A DNA stretch of 64,000 nucleotides from the NCBI RefSeq assembly GCF_030406045.1, contig NZ_CP128988.1, positions 1,399,438 to 1,463,437 of the forward strand. The letters are read 5' to 3'. Origin of the DNA: Thiohalobacter sp. IOR34 (lineage in GTDB: Bacteria; Pseudomonadota; Gammaproteobacteria; Thiohalobacterales; Thiohalobacteraceae). How positions within the stretch are numbered: position 1 is the stretch's first letter; every line of letters begins with the position of its first letter. Below the pieces are notes generated by a model, which was not told the DNA's origin, made no database searches, and worked only from the letters and a program-made list of their open reading frames with translations. The position numbers and the translations under genes are program-made. Positions 49,101 through 56,031 of the stretch are shown one piece after another.

Positions 49101-49670
49101 GGGATAGATGTCGAACAGCGAGCCGCGCACCGCGAACTCGCCATGTTCCATGACCTGGGAGACGCACCCGTAGCCGGCCTGTTCGAAGCGCCGGCGCATG
49201 GCCTCGATATCCAGCCGTTCGCCGACCTCGACCATCAGGCTGCTGCCGCTGAGATAGCTGCGCGGTGGCAGACGTTGCAGCAGGGTCGCCGCCGGCAGCA
49301 CCAGCAGACCGCGCTTCAGCTCGGGCAGGCGGTAGAGGGTCTCGATGCGCTGCGAGAGGATGTCCTGATGGGGCGAGAAGGCGTCGTAGGGCAGCGTCTC
49401 CCAGTCCGGGAAGGCCAGCAGCGGCAGCGCCTTGCCGGAGAAATAGGCCAGCTGCTGCACCATCTGGTCCACCTCCCGGGCATCGGCCGTGACCACCACC
49501 ACCGGTCCGGGATGGCTCTCGGCCGCGGCGGCAATGGCCAGGGCGGCGGCATCGCCGTAGAGCTGCCCCCACTGGCGTCGTTGCCGCGGGCCGGGCAGCT
49601 CGGGGCGAAGCGGGTCCTGCAGCGTGGCCTGCCGGGCCGCGGGCTGTGAAGAGGAGCGGGCTGTACTCAT
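46182..49670 (-). CDS. mfd: Transcription-repair coupling factor
   Basis: Mfd removes stalled RNA polymerase from damaged DNA and recruits UvrA. The 1162-residue protein has UvrB-like domains 1-2 (FPDWETLPYDAFSPHQDILSQRI), the RNA polymerase-interacting domain (VVHEDHGVGRYLGLQKLEVG, about 490-560), a superfamily 2 helicase with VCGDVGFGKTEVAMRAAF, DEEHRFGVRQKE, TATPIPRTLNM and QLRGRVGRS, and the C-terminal D7 domain. ATG 49670 gives a normal length; 20 further codons upstream lack support. With uvrB at 2544 the window holds two parts of excision repair. Confidence 0.97.
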   Translation of the reverse strand: MSTARSSSQPAARQATLQDPLRPELPGPRQRRQWGQLYGDAAALAIAAAAESHPGPVVVVTADAREVDQMVQQLAYFSGKALPLLAFPDWETLPYDAFSPHQDILSQRIETLYRLPELKRGLLVLPAATLLQRLPPRSYLSGSSLMVEVGERLDIEAMRRRFEQAGYGCVSQVMEHGEFAVRGSLFDIYPMGAALPFRIDLFDDEVESIRTFDPETQRSIEKVAAIHMLPAREYPFDEEAIGRFRQAWRSRFEGDPQHSLVYRDVSGGITPGGIEYYLPLFFEQTETFADYLPEETLLVRLPGADEAAEAFWKDLGERYEQRRHDRERPLLPPQELFLEPGELARQLAALARIDVTRFEHSSPDAERHNYASSALPDLAFQARSPRPAARLREFLERFAGRTLITAESAGRRESLRDVLRDYGLKPRDVDGWQDFLASEDGLALGIAPLERGLQLPGHGIALVTETQLFGRRVQQARRRKTARDAESIIRDLTDLAIGAPVVHEDHGVGRYLGLQKLEVGNSLTEFLALEYAGGDKLYVPVASLHLISRYTGTSPEEAPLHKLGSEQWARARRKAAERVRDVAAELLEIQARRAARSGHAFEIHTEEYRQFAAAFPFEETPDQAQAIEAVLADLAAPQPMDRVVCGDVGFGKTEVAMRAAFVAASGGRQVAVLVPTTLLAQQHFQNFRDRMADWPLRIEVLSRFAGGRQQQAVIEGLAEGSVDIVIGTHKLLQEGIRFKNLGLVIIDEEHRFGVRQKERFKALRAEVDLLTLTATPIPRTLNMSLAGLRDLSIIATPPAQRLAIKTFVCEWDKATIREACLREIKRGGQVYFLHNQVESIERIARELGELLPEASIAIGHGQMRERELEQVMLDFYHRRFNLLVCTTIIESGIDVPTANTILINRADKLGLAQLHQLRGRVGRSHHRAYAYLIVPPRRAMTADAIKRLEAVESLEELGAGFSLATHDLEIRGAGELLGDEQSGQIQEIGFSLYSELLERAVKSLKAGGEPQLDRPLDHGAEIELGIPALIPDDYLPDVHARLILYKRIASAATAEALRELQVEMIDRFGLLPEAVKNLFAVTALKLRALPLGIRKIDAGERAGRIRFSETPAIDPARIVQLIQTQPQAFSLSGADSLRFFAEMLDAETRLAAVGRVLDALQE

Positions 49671-49751
49671 GAAGTTTCGGTGGCCGGTGTCAACTGGGAG
49701 CTGGGCAGGCGGGCTGCATGGGAGGTGCATTTTCCCACAGCCCGGCCCGGA

Positions 49752-49783
49752 AACAAAAAAAGCCCGTGCCGGGCACGGGCTTT
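49752..49783 (-). terminator. Intrinsic terminator of the dsrE2 operon
   Basis: Minus strand: AAAGCCCGTG, GC loop, CACGGGCTTT followed by TTTTTGTTT. It lies 20 bp beyond the dsrE2 stop. Confidence 0.85.
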
Positions 49784-49802
49784 CGATCGGGGGCGCTCGG
49801 CC

Positions 49803-50396
49803 TCAGATGAACAGGCAGACGTCCGAGTCCTTGGCGACCGGCAGGAAGTAGGTGGCGCCGACGTAGTCCACACCGTCGATGAACTCGTCGGTGCTGAAGC
49901 CGAACACGTCCACCGTCATCTGGCAGGCCACCATCTTCACCTCGGCCTCGATGCACAGCTCGCGCAGCTCCTCCACCGTCGCCACGCCCTTGTTCTTGAA
50001 GGTCTTCTTCATCAGCGTCGTGGCCACCGACTCGAAACCCGGAATACCCGCCATGATCAGGTTCGGCATCGGCCAGTTGATGTCCTGGAACCACTTCGGT
50101 CCAAAGGGCATCTTCATCGGCATCGCCGGATTGCCCAGCGGGCTCACCTTGGCCTCGATCTTCTTCTTCAGCAGCAGCAGACCGTAGAAGGTGAAGAACA
50201 CACTGGTCTCCCAGCCCAGCGCCGCCGCCGTCGAGGCCAGAATGAAGGGCGGATAGGCCCAGTCCAGCGTGCCCTTGGTGGCAATGATCGCCATGCTCGG
50301 CGTCCGGCTCTCCTCGATCGCCTCGAGCTTCTGCGGCAACAGTTCGTCCAGCTTCTCGTTCAGCCACTGATCCAGTTGTTCAGGGGAGTCAGTCAT
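49803..50396 (-). CDS. DsrE2-type sulfur carrier family protein
   Basis: A 197-residue DsrE/F/H-superfamily protein of the DsrE2 type. MAIIATKGTLDWAYPPFILASTAAALGWETSVFFTFYGLLLLKKK forms the first strand and hydrophobic helices, and CIEAEVKMVACQMTVDVFGF holds Cys148 and the probable persulfide Cys158. DsrE2 proteins work with rhodanese and TusA in cytoplasmic sulfur transfer of sulfur oxidisers; neither partner is in this window. ATG 50396 has AAGGAGA six bases upstream; the open frame to 50489 lies in the previous gene. Second gene of a two-gene operon. Confidence 0.85.
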   Translation of the reverse strand: MTDSPEQLDQWLNEKLDELLPQKLEAIEESRTPSMAIIATKGTLDWAYPPFILASTAAALGWETSVFFTFYGLLLLKKKIEAKVSPLGNPAMPMKMPFGPKWFQDINWPMPNLIMAGIPGFESVATTLMKKTFKNKGVATVEELRELCIEAEVKMVACQMTVDVFGFSTDEFIDGVDYVGATYFLPVAKDSDVCLFI

Positions 50397-50454
50397 GGGG
50401 CGTCTCCTTGGGTTCTCTGTGGGGGAGGGGCGATCCAGGGGCTGTCGGGACCGC

Positions 50455-50883
50455 TCAGTAGCCGAATTCACCCAGCCAGGTGCCGGCACGGTAATCGATG
50501 TGCAGCCAGTGCGGGATCAGCGCTTCAGGGCGCGCCGCCGGCATGGTCTTCACGGGCGGGGCGCCGTCGACCTCATTGACCCGGCATTCCTCGGTGACCA
50601 CCGGCCGGAAATAGAGATCGATGTTCGGGGCGATTGCTACCGGTGGCAGCTCGGCTTGCGAGGTCTGGTCCGCGGTGCGGAAACGGACCGCCTTGCGTAC
50701 CAGGCAACTGAAATAGAGTTCCATCTCGATCTGCAGCGGGGTGGTCAGCTGCTGGGCCGCCATCCTGGCCCGGCTGGTGAATTCCACACGGATGCTTCGG
50801 CCAAGGAAATCGATCTCGAAGGGCGTGCTGCCGATGGCTGTCCGGTCAGAAGGCGCAGCCTGGGTGAGGGTTGTGGTGGTCAT
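50455..50883 (-). CDS. Hypothetical protein, first gene of the dsrE2 operon
   Basis: I do not recognise this 142-residue protein. It is soluble, without signal peptide or membrane segment. Two cysteines are visible (YFSCLVRKAVRF and TEECRV), and it ends in WLHIDYRAGTWLGEFGY. ATG 50883 follows GGAGA at 9 bp; 32 more codons upstream overlap the promoter and operator and are excluded. It lies 58 bp before dsrE2, so a role in handling protein-bound sulfur is a reasonable guess from context only. Confidence 0.75.
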   Translation of the reverse strand: MTTTTLTQAAPSDRTAIGSTPFEIDFLGRSIRVEFTSRARMAAQQLTTPLQIEMELYFSCLVRKAVRFRTADQTSQAELPPVAIAPNIDLYFRPVVTEECRVNEVDGAPPVKTMPAARPEALIPHWLHIDYRAGTWLGEFGY

Positions 50884-50922
50884 CCGGCAATCTCCGTATG
50901 ATTTGTCCTGCCAGGGATGAAA

Positions 50923-50940
50923 ACAAACCAGTTGGTATGT
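50923..50940. promoter_or_regulatory. Probable TetR operator
   Basis: ACAAACCA-GT-TGGTATGT, 8-bp arms with 7 of 8 pairs complementary. It starts immediately downstream of the -10 box of the hypothetical-dsrE2 operon, a position that blocks transcription, and is 152 bp from the divergent tetR gene. Confidence 0.65.
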
Positions 50941-50970
50941 AAAATAGCCGTTGTCGGCCGGGAAAGTCAA
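50941..50970 (-). promoter_or_regulatory. Promoter of the hypothetical-dsrE2 operon
   Basis: On the minus strand TTGACT (50970-50965), an 18-bp spacer and TATTTT (50946-50941). The gene start is 58 bp further on. Confidence 0.7.
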
Positions 50971-51091
50971 GCTTATCATGGAATAAGAGCATAATTTCCT
51001 GTATTATAAACATTTTTAACTCCGCCGCAGGGAGGGCGACGGCGGGGATCGAGACCCACCCCGGAGGGCGGTCAGTCGCCGCGGCAGAACA

Positions 51092-51727
51092 ATGATATTA
51101 GAAGCCAGATCCAGCAAGGCCGGGCGCGACCCGGATCGAACCCGCAAGGCCATCCTCGAGGCCGCCTTTGGCGAGATCTACCGTCACGGTTTTCAAGGCA
51201 CCCGGCTGGACGACATCGTGGCCGCCACCGGCCTGACCAAGGGGGCGCTCTACCACCATTTCCCCAACAAGCGGGCGCTCGGCTATGCCGTGGTCGAGGA
51301 GGTGATCGCCGAGCAGATCCACAGGATCTGGCTGGAACCGCTGCTGACGGCAGAGAACCCGTTGCAACGACTGATCTATAACGTCGAGCATCTGGAAGAA
51401 CTCGGTGGCGAACAGCTGGTGACCTACGGCTGTCCGCTCAACAATCTTGCCCAGGAGATGTCGCCCCTGGACGAGGGATTCCGCACCCGTCTCGACGAGG
51501 TCTACAGCGCCTGGGAAAGCGGCATCGAGGCCGCACTCGCCCTGGCCCGGGAACGGGGCCAGCTGCGCAGCGAGGTCGACACCGGCCAGCTCGCGACCTT
51601 CATCATCGCCGCCCTTTCCGGTTGCATCGGCCTGTCCAAGAGTGCGCAGAGCCTGGAACTGCTGCGCGACTGCAGCGGGGGCCTGCTGCAATACCTGCGT
51701 TTCCTCAGCGCGGAGGCCGGGCAATGA
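51092..51727 (+). CDS. TetR-family transcriptional regulator
   Basis: A 211-residue repressor with an N-terminal helix-turn-helix (RKAILEAAFGEIYRHGFQGTRLDDIVAATGLTKGALYHHFPNKRALGYAVV, about 16-70) and an all-helical ligand-binding domain. CPLNNLAQEMSPLDEGFR is typical of a subgroup that senses small organic ligands. Three cysteines lie in the ligand domain; redox sensing is possible but not shown. It is divergent from the dsrE2 operon and overlaps the transporter gene by four bases. Confidence 0.93.
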   Translation: MILEARSSKAGRDPDRTRKAILEAAFGEIYRHGFQGTRLDDIVAATGLTKGALYHHFPNKRALGYAVVEEVIAEQIHRIWLEPLLTAENPLQRLIYNVEHLEELGGEQLVTYGCPLNNLAQEMSPLDEGFRTRLDEVYSAWESGIEAALALARERGQLRSEVDTGQLATFIIAALSGCIGLSKSAQSLELLRDCSGGLLQYLRFLSAEAGQ

Positions 51728-54033
51728 GCCGGGATCTCGCCGCCTGGTTGCTGCGCTGGCGCTGGCCGCTGCTGCTGAGCGTGCTGGCAGCCGCGCTGCT
51801 GGCCGGCTGGGGCGCGGGACGACTGCACTTCACCAACGACTACCGGGTCTTCTTCAGTCAGGAGAACCCCCAGCTGCGGGCCTTCGAGAACCTGCAGGAC
51901 ACCTACACCAAGAACGACAACGTGCTCTTCGTGCTGGCGCCCCGTTCAGGCGATGTGTTCACTCGCGAGACCCTGGCCGCCGTCGAATGGCTGACCGAGT
52001 CGGCCTGGCAGATGCCCTATTCGATCCGCGTCGATTCGATCAGCAACTTCCAATACAGTCATGCCGGTGGCGAGGACGAGCTGGTGGTCGAGGATCTGGT
52101 CCAGGGCGCCGCCTCCCTGGACGACACCCGGATCGCCGCGATCCGCGAGGTGGCCCTGAACGAGCCCCAGTTGCTGCGGCGCCTGGTCTCCGCCAGTGGC
52201 GACGTCACCGGGGTCAACGTGACCATCCAGCTGCCGGAGATCGACACCATCCACGAGGTGCCCGAAACGGTCGCCTATGCCCGCCGCCTGGCCGCCGAAC
52301 TCGAGCAACGCTACCCGGAGATCGACGTCTACCTGACCGGCATGATCCTCATGAACAACGCCTTCTCGGAGGAGACGCGGCGCGACATGAGCGGACTGGT
52401 GCCGATCATGTTCGGGGTGATCTTCGTTGCCCTGCTGCTGCTGCTGCGCTCGCTGAGCGCGACCCTGGTCACCTTCCTGGTCATCGTGCTGGCGATCGTC
52501 ACCGCCATGGGCCTGACCGGCTGGCTGGGCATCGCCCTGACCCCGCCCTCGGCCACCGCCCCGACCATCATCGCCACCCTGGCGGTGGCCGACTGCGTCC
52601 ACCTGCTGGTCAGCTTCCTGCACAACCTGCGCTACGGCATGGACCGGCAGGCAGCGATGCTGGAGAGCCTGCGCATCAACTTCCAGCCGATCTTTCTCAC
52701 CAGCCTGACCACGGCGATCGGCTTCATGAGCATGAACTTCTCCGATGCCCCGCCGTTCCGCGATCTGGGCAACATCGTCGCCATGGGTGTGGCTGCGGCC
52801 TTCGTCTATTCGGTGACACTGCTGCCCGCGCTGATGGTGGTGCTCCCGGTGCGGGTGCGGTCGCTGCCGTCCACCGAGGGCAGCGAGGCCATCGACCGGC
52901 TGGCCGAGTTCGTCATTGCCCGGCGCCGCCCCCTGCTGTGGGGCATGGGCCTGCTGGTATTGGGGCTGGTGCTCATGGTGCCGCGCAACGAACTGAACGA
53001 TGAATTCGTCAACTACTTCGACCGCAGTGTCGACTTCCGCCGTTCCACCGACTTCGCCACCCAGCACCTGACCGGCATCTACACCATCAGCTATTCCATC
53101 CCCGCCGCCGGCCCGGGGGGCATCAGCGAACCGGACTATCTGCAGAAACTGGAGGCCCTCTCCAACTGGTTGCGTGCCCAGCCCGAGGTGATCCACGTCA
53201 ACACCCTGAGTGACACCATGAAGCGGCTCAACATGAACCTGCATGGGGACGACCCGGCCTGGTACCGGGTGCCGGGACAGCGCGAGCTGGCGGCCCAGTA
53301 TCTGCTGCTGTACGAGATGTCGCTGCCCTATGGGCTGGATCTCAACAACCAGATCAACGTCGACAAGTCGGCCACCCAGCTCACCGTCACCCTGCAGAGC
53401 CTGTCGACCCACCAGTTGCTGGCGCTGGAGGAGCGGGTGCAGGACTGGTTCCGCGAACACGCCCCGGCGCTGCGCACCGACGGTGCCAGCCCGTCGATCA
53501 TGTTCGCCCATATCGGCCAGCGCAACATCCGCGCCATGCTGATCGGCACCAGCGTCGCCCTGGTGCTGATCTCCATGATCCTGATCTTCGCGCTGCGTTC
53601 GCTGCGCATCGGCCTGATCAGCCTGATCCCCAACCTGGTGCCTGCGGCCATGGCCTTCGGACTGTGGGGCCTGCTGGTGGGGCGGGTCGGGCTGGCGCTG
53701 TCGATCGTGACCAGCATGACCCTGGGCATCGTGGTCGATGACACCGTGCATTTCCTGAGCAAGTATCTGCGTGCCCGCCGGGAGCGTGGCCTGTCCAGCC
53801 CGGATGCCGTGCGCTATGCCTTCCACACCGTGGGCCGGGCCCTGTGGGTGACCACATTCGTGCTGGCAGCGGGCTTCCTGGTGCTGTCCCGTTCCGCCTT
53901 CGAGCTGAATGCCGGCATGGGGCTGCTCACCGCCATCACCATCCTGCTCGCCCTGCTGGCCGACTTCCTCCTGCTGCCGCCGTTGCTGATGCGGCTGGAC
54001 CGCAACCCTCAGCGGATCTCCTCCAGGCGGTAG
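51724..54033 (+). CDS. MMPL/RND-superfamily membrane transporter
   Basis: A 769-residue protein with two halves, each a single membrane helix, a large periplasmic domain and a block of five helices: helix at 12-30, helices at about 220-390 (with PTIIATLAVADCVHLLVSFLHNLRYG), helix near 405-425, and helices at about 610-760 (TLGIVVDDTVHFLSKYLRARR). Relatives export lipids, fatty acids or hydrophobic compounds by proton motive force. ATG 51724 overlaps the tetR stop, so the regulator probably controls it too. Its end overlaps the convergent DsrE gene by 25 bp. Confidence 0.92.
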   Translation: MSRDLAAWLLRWRWPLLLSVLAAALLAGWGAGRLHFTNDYRVFFSQENPQLRAFENLQDTYTKNDNVLFVLAPRSGDVFTRETLAAVEWLTESAWQMPYSIRVDSISNFQYSHAGGEDELVVEDLVQGAASLDDTRIAAIREVALNEPQLLRRLVSASGDVTGVNVTIQLPEIDTIHEVPETVAYARRLAAELEQRYPEIDVYLTGMILMNNAFSEETRRDMSGLVPIMFGVIFVALLLLLRSLSATLVTFLVIVLAIVTAMGLTGWLGIALTPPSATAPTIIATLAVADCVHLLVSFLHNLRYGMDRQAAMLESLRINFQPIFLTSLTTAIGFMSMNFSDAPPFRDLGNIVAMGVAAAFVYSVTLLPALMVVLPVRVRSLPSTEGSEAIDRLAEFVIARRRPLLWGMGLLVLGLVLMVPRNELNDEFVNYFDRSVDFRRSTDFATQHLTGIYTISYSIPAAGPGGISEPDYLQKLEALSNWLRAQPEVIHVNTLSDTMKRLNMNLHGDDPAWYRVPGQRELAAQYLLLYEMSLPYGLDLNNQINVDKSATQLTVTLQSLSTHQLLALEERVQDWFREHAPALRTDGASPSIMFAHIGQRNIRAMLIGTSVALVLISMILIFALRSLRIGLISLIPNLVPAAMAFGLWGLLVGRVGLALSIVTSMTLGIVVDDTVHFLSKYLRARRERGLSSPDAVRYAFHTVGRALWVTTFVLAAGFLVLSRSAFELNAGMGLLTAITILLALLADFLLLPPLLMRLDRNPQRISSRR

Positions 54034-54536
54034 CGCTTCTCCAGGATGCGCGGCGTGATCAGGGCATAGCCCTGCTGCTGCCAGTGGGCCAGATCGGTCA
54101 TCGCCGAGGGCACCAGCAGCACGAAATCCTGAAAATCTTCCCGCTGGTAGCCGAAATCCGCGGCGGCCAAGGCACAGACCCGGAACTCCACCCCCAGCTG
54201 GCTGTAGTAGCGCATGCGCTGCACCGCCGTCCGGTAGCGTGCCTCGTTCTTCTTCGCCAGGGCCACGATCTCCGTTCCGTGGACGACGACCTTGATGTCG
54301 AGCATCTCCGGGGCGATGTCGTAGGGGCTCTCCATGAGTGGATTGATCAGCGAGCGGATCCAGTAGAGGGCGGCGTTGATCTCGTCTGGCGTGTCGAAAT
54401 AGAACTCGAACAGCACCTGCTGCGGGACGTAGGGGGTCTGCACGAAACGGGCGCCCTCGGCTTCTGCCGCCGGGGCCTGGGGCAGGGCAGCCAGCAGCAG
54501 GCAGAGCAGGGGCACGGCAGCGCGGCGCAGGGGCAT
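54009..54536 (-). CDS. Exported DsrE-family protein
   Basis: A 175-residue DsrE-fold protein with a signal peptide (MPLRRAAVPLLCLLLAALPQAPAAEA). The domain runs from VLFEFYFDTPDEINAALYWIRSLINPL to FVLLVPSAMTDLAHWQQQGYALITPRIL; a Cys in EFRVCALAAADFGY sits where the family often has one. ATG 54536 with GGAGGT five bases upstream is chosen over ATG 54548. It is divergent from sqr, suggesting a periplasmic role in sulfide or polysulfide handling (inference). Confidence 0.82.
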   Translation of the reverse strand: MPLRRAAVPLLCLLLAALPQAPAAEAEGARFVQTPYVPQQVLFEFYFDTPDEINAALYWIRSLINPLMESPYDIAPEMLDIKVVVHGTEIVALAKKNEARYRTAVQRMRYYSQLGVEFRVCALAAADFGYQREDFQDFVLLVPSAMTDLAHWQQQGYALITPRILEKRYRLEEIR

Positions 54537-54592
54537 GACGACCTCCATGTCTATACTATAGACCGCAGTCCGCGTCGCGTGAGCCGAAGGGT

Positions 54593-54608
54593 TGGCACGG
54601 AACCTGCT
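54593..54608 (+). promoter_or_regulatory. Sigma54 promoter of sqr
   Basis: TGGCACGGAACCTGCT matches the -24/-12 consensus TGGCACG-N4-TTGCW with one difference and correct spacing. The sqr start codon is 48 bp downstream and a sigma54 activator gene follows sqr. Confidence 0.85.
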
Positions 54609-54655
54609 CAATAGAGTCAGAAACATCCTGTACAACATCGAGAGGAGACGACGAC

Positions 54656-55927
54656 ATGGCCCACATCATCATCATCGGCGCCAGCACCGGCGGCATGCCG
54701 GCAGCCTACGACATCCGTGCAGAAGTCGGCCCGGAGCACAGGATCACCGTGCTCAACCAGTCGGAACTGTTCAGTTTCGTGCCTTCCAATCCCTGGGTGG
54801 CCGTCGGCTGGCGCGACCGGAGTGACGTGACCTTTCCCATCGAACCCTATCTGAAGAAGAAGAACATCGACTTCATTCCCATGCCGGTCACCGAGATCAA
54901 GCCGGACGACAATCAGGTGGTCCTGAACGACGGCACGGTGCTGGACTACGACTACCTGGTGATCGCCACCGGCCCGAAGCTGGCCTTCGAGGAGGTCGAG
55001 GGTCTGGGGCCACAAGGCCACACCCAGTCCATCTGCACCCTGCCACATGCCGAGTCGGCCTATGAGGTGTGGAAGGAATTCGTTGAAAATCCAGGGCCTA
55101 TCGTGGTCGGTGCGGTGCAGGGCGCGTCCTGTTTCGGTCCCGCCTACGAGTTCGCCTTCATCATGGATGCCGACCTGCGCAAGCGCAAGATCCGCGACAA
55201 GGTACCCATGACCTTCGTCACCTCGGAACCGTACATCGGTCATCTGGGCCTCGGCGGGGTGGGCGACTCCAAGGGCATGATGGAATCCGAGCTTCGCAAC
55301 AAGCACATCAAGTGGATCACCAACGCCAAGGTCAGCCGGGTCGAGGCAGGCAAGATGTTCGTCACCGAACACAATGCCGAGGGTGAGCCCATCAAGGAGC
55401 ACGAGCTGCCCTTTGCCTACTCCATGATGCTGCCGGCCTTCAAGGGAGTGGATGCGGTCAACAATGTCGGCGAAGATCTCGTCAATCCGCGGGGGTTCGT
55501 CAAGGTCGACGAATACCAGCGCAATCCCAAGTGGCACAACATCTATGCCGTGGGCGTTTGCATCGCCATCCCGCCGGTGGAGGCCACGCCCGTGCCGACC
55601 GGGACGCCGAAGACCGGCTACATGATCGAATCCATGGTGGCCGCGGTTGCCCACAATATCAAGAACGACCTGGAATCCAAGCCCGTCGACGAAAAGGCCA
55701 CCTGGAACGCCATCTGTCTGGCCGACATGGGTGACACGGGCGTCGCTTTCGTTGCCATGCCGCAGATTCCGCCGCGCAACACCTCCTGGATGAAGAAGGG
55801 CAAGTGGGTCCACTATGCCAAGGTGGCCTTCGAGAAGTACTTCCTTTCCAAGATGAAGCGCGGTTCGACCGAACCCATCTACGAGAAGTATGTGCTCAAG
55901 GCCCTAGGCATCACCAAGCTCCTCTGA
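54656..55927 (+). CDS. sqr: Sulfide:quinone oxidoreductase
   Basis: A 423-residue FAD enzyme that oxidises sulfide to polysulfide sulfur at the membrane and reduces quinone. It has the N-terminal FAD loop IIGASTGGMPAAYDI, FVPSNPWVAVGWRDR, YDYLVIATGPKLAFE and the three redox cysteines expected of the Acidithiobacillus-type enzyme: Cys127 (QSICTLPHAE), Cys159 (GASCFGP) and Cys354 (NAICLADMGD). The C-terminus WVHYAKVAFEKYFLSKMKRG can bind the membrane. GAGGAGA precedes the ATG. It has a sigma54 promoter and is followed by a FisR-like activator. Confidence 0.96.
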   Translation: MAHIIIIGASTGGMPAAYDIRAEVGPEHRITVLNQSELFSFVPSNPWVAVGWRDRSDVTFPIEPYLKKKNIDFIPMPVTEIKPDDNQVVLNDGTVLDYDYLVIATGPKLAFEEVEGLGPQGHTQSICTLPHAESAYEVWKEFVENPGPIVVGAVQGASCFGPAYEFAFIMDADLRKRKIRDKVPMTFVTSEPYIGHLGLGGVGDSKGMMESELRNKHIKWITNAKVSRVEAGKMFVTEHNAEGEPIKEHELPFAYSMMLPAFKGVDAVNNVGEDLVNPRGFVKVDEYQRNPKWHNIYAVGVCIAIPPVEATPVPTGTPKTGYMIESMVAAVAHNIKNDLESKPVDEKATWNAICLADMGDTGVAFVAMPQIPPRNTSWMKKGKWVHYAKVAFEKYFLSKMKRGSTEPIYEKYVLKALGITKLL

Positions 55928-55942
55928 AGGGACTGCCAGGCG

Positions 55943-56003
55943 TCAGTGACATTGACACTCTGACAGAAAGGTGACAGTATGGCAGTGACGTCATGTCACT
56001 GCC
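55943..56003. promoter_or_regulatory. Cluster of TGACA motifs with a perfect inverted repeat
   Basis: TGACA or its complement occurs about seven times between 55945 and 56010. GGCAGTGAC (55981-55989), GTCAT, GTCACTGCC (55995-56003) is a perfect 9-bp inverted repeat. Such TGTCA/TGACA arrays are common binding sites of sigma54 activators. It lies in front of the activator gene and after sqr; the hairpin could also slow transcription leaving sqr. Confidence 0.45.
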
Positions 56004-56031
56004 TGTCACCCATGCCCACGGAGGCCGCGCC

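Noticed and set aside
46893-49649. A 918-codon plus-strand frame
   Set aside because: It is antisense to mfd, with a composition typical of the opposite strand of GC-rich genes.
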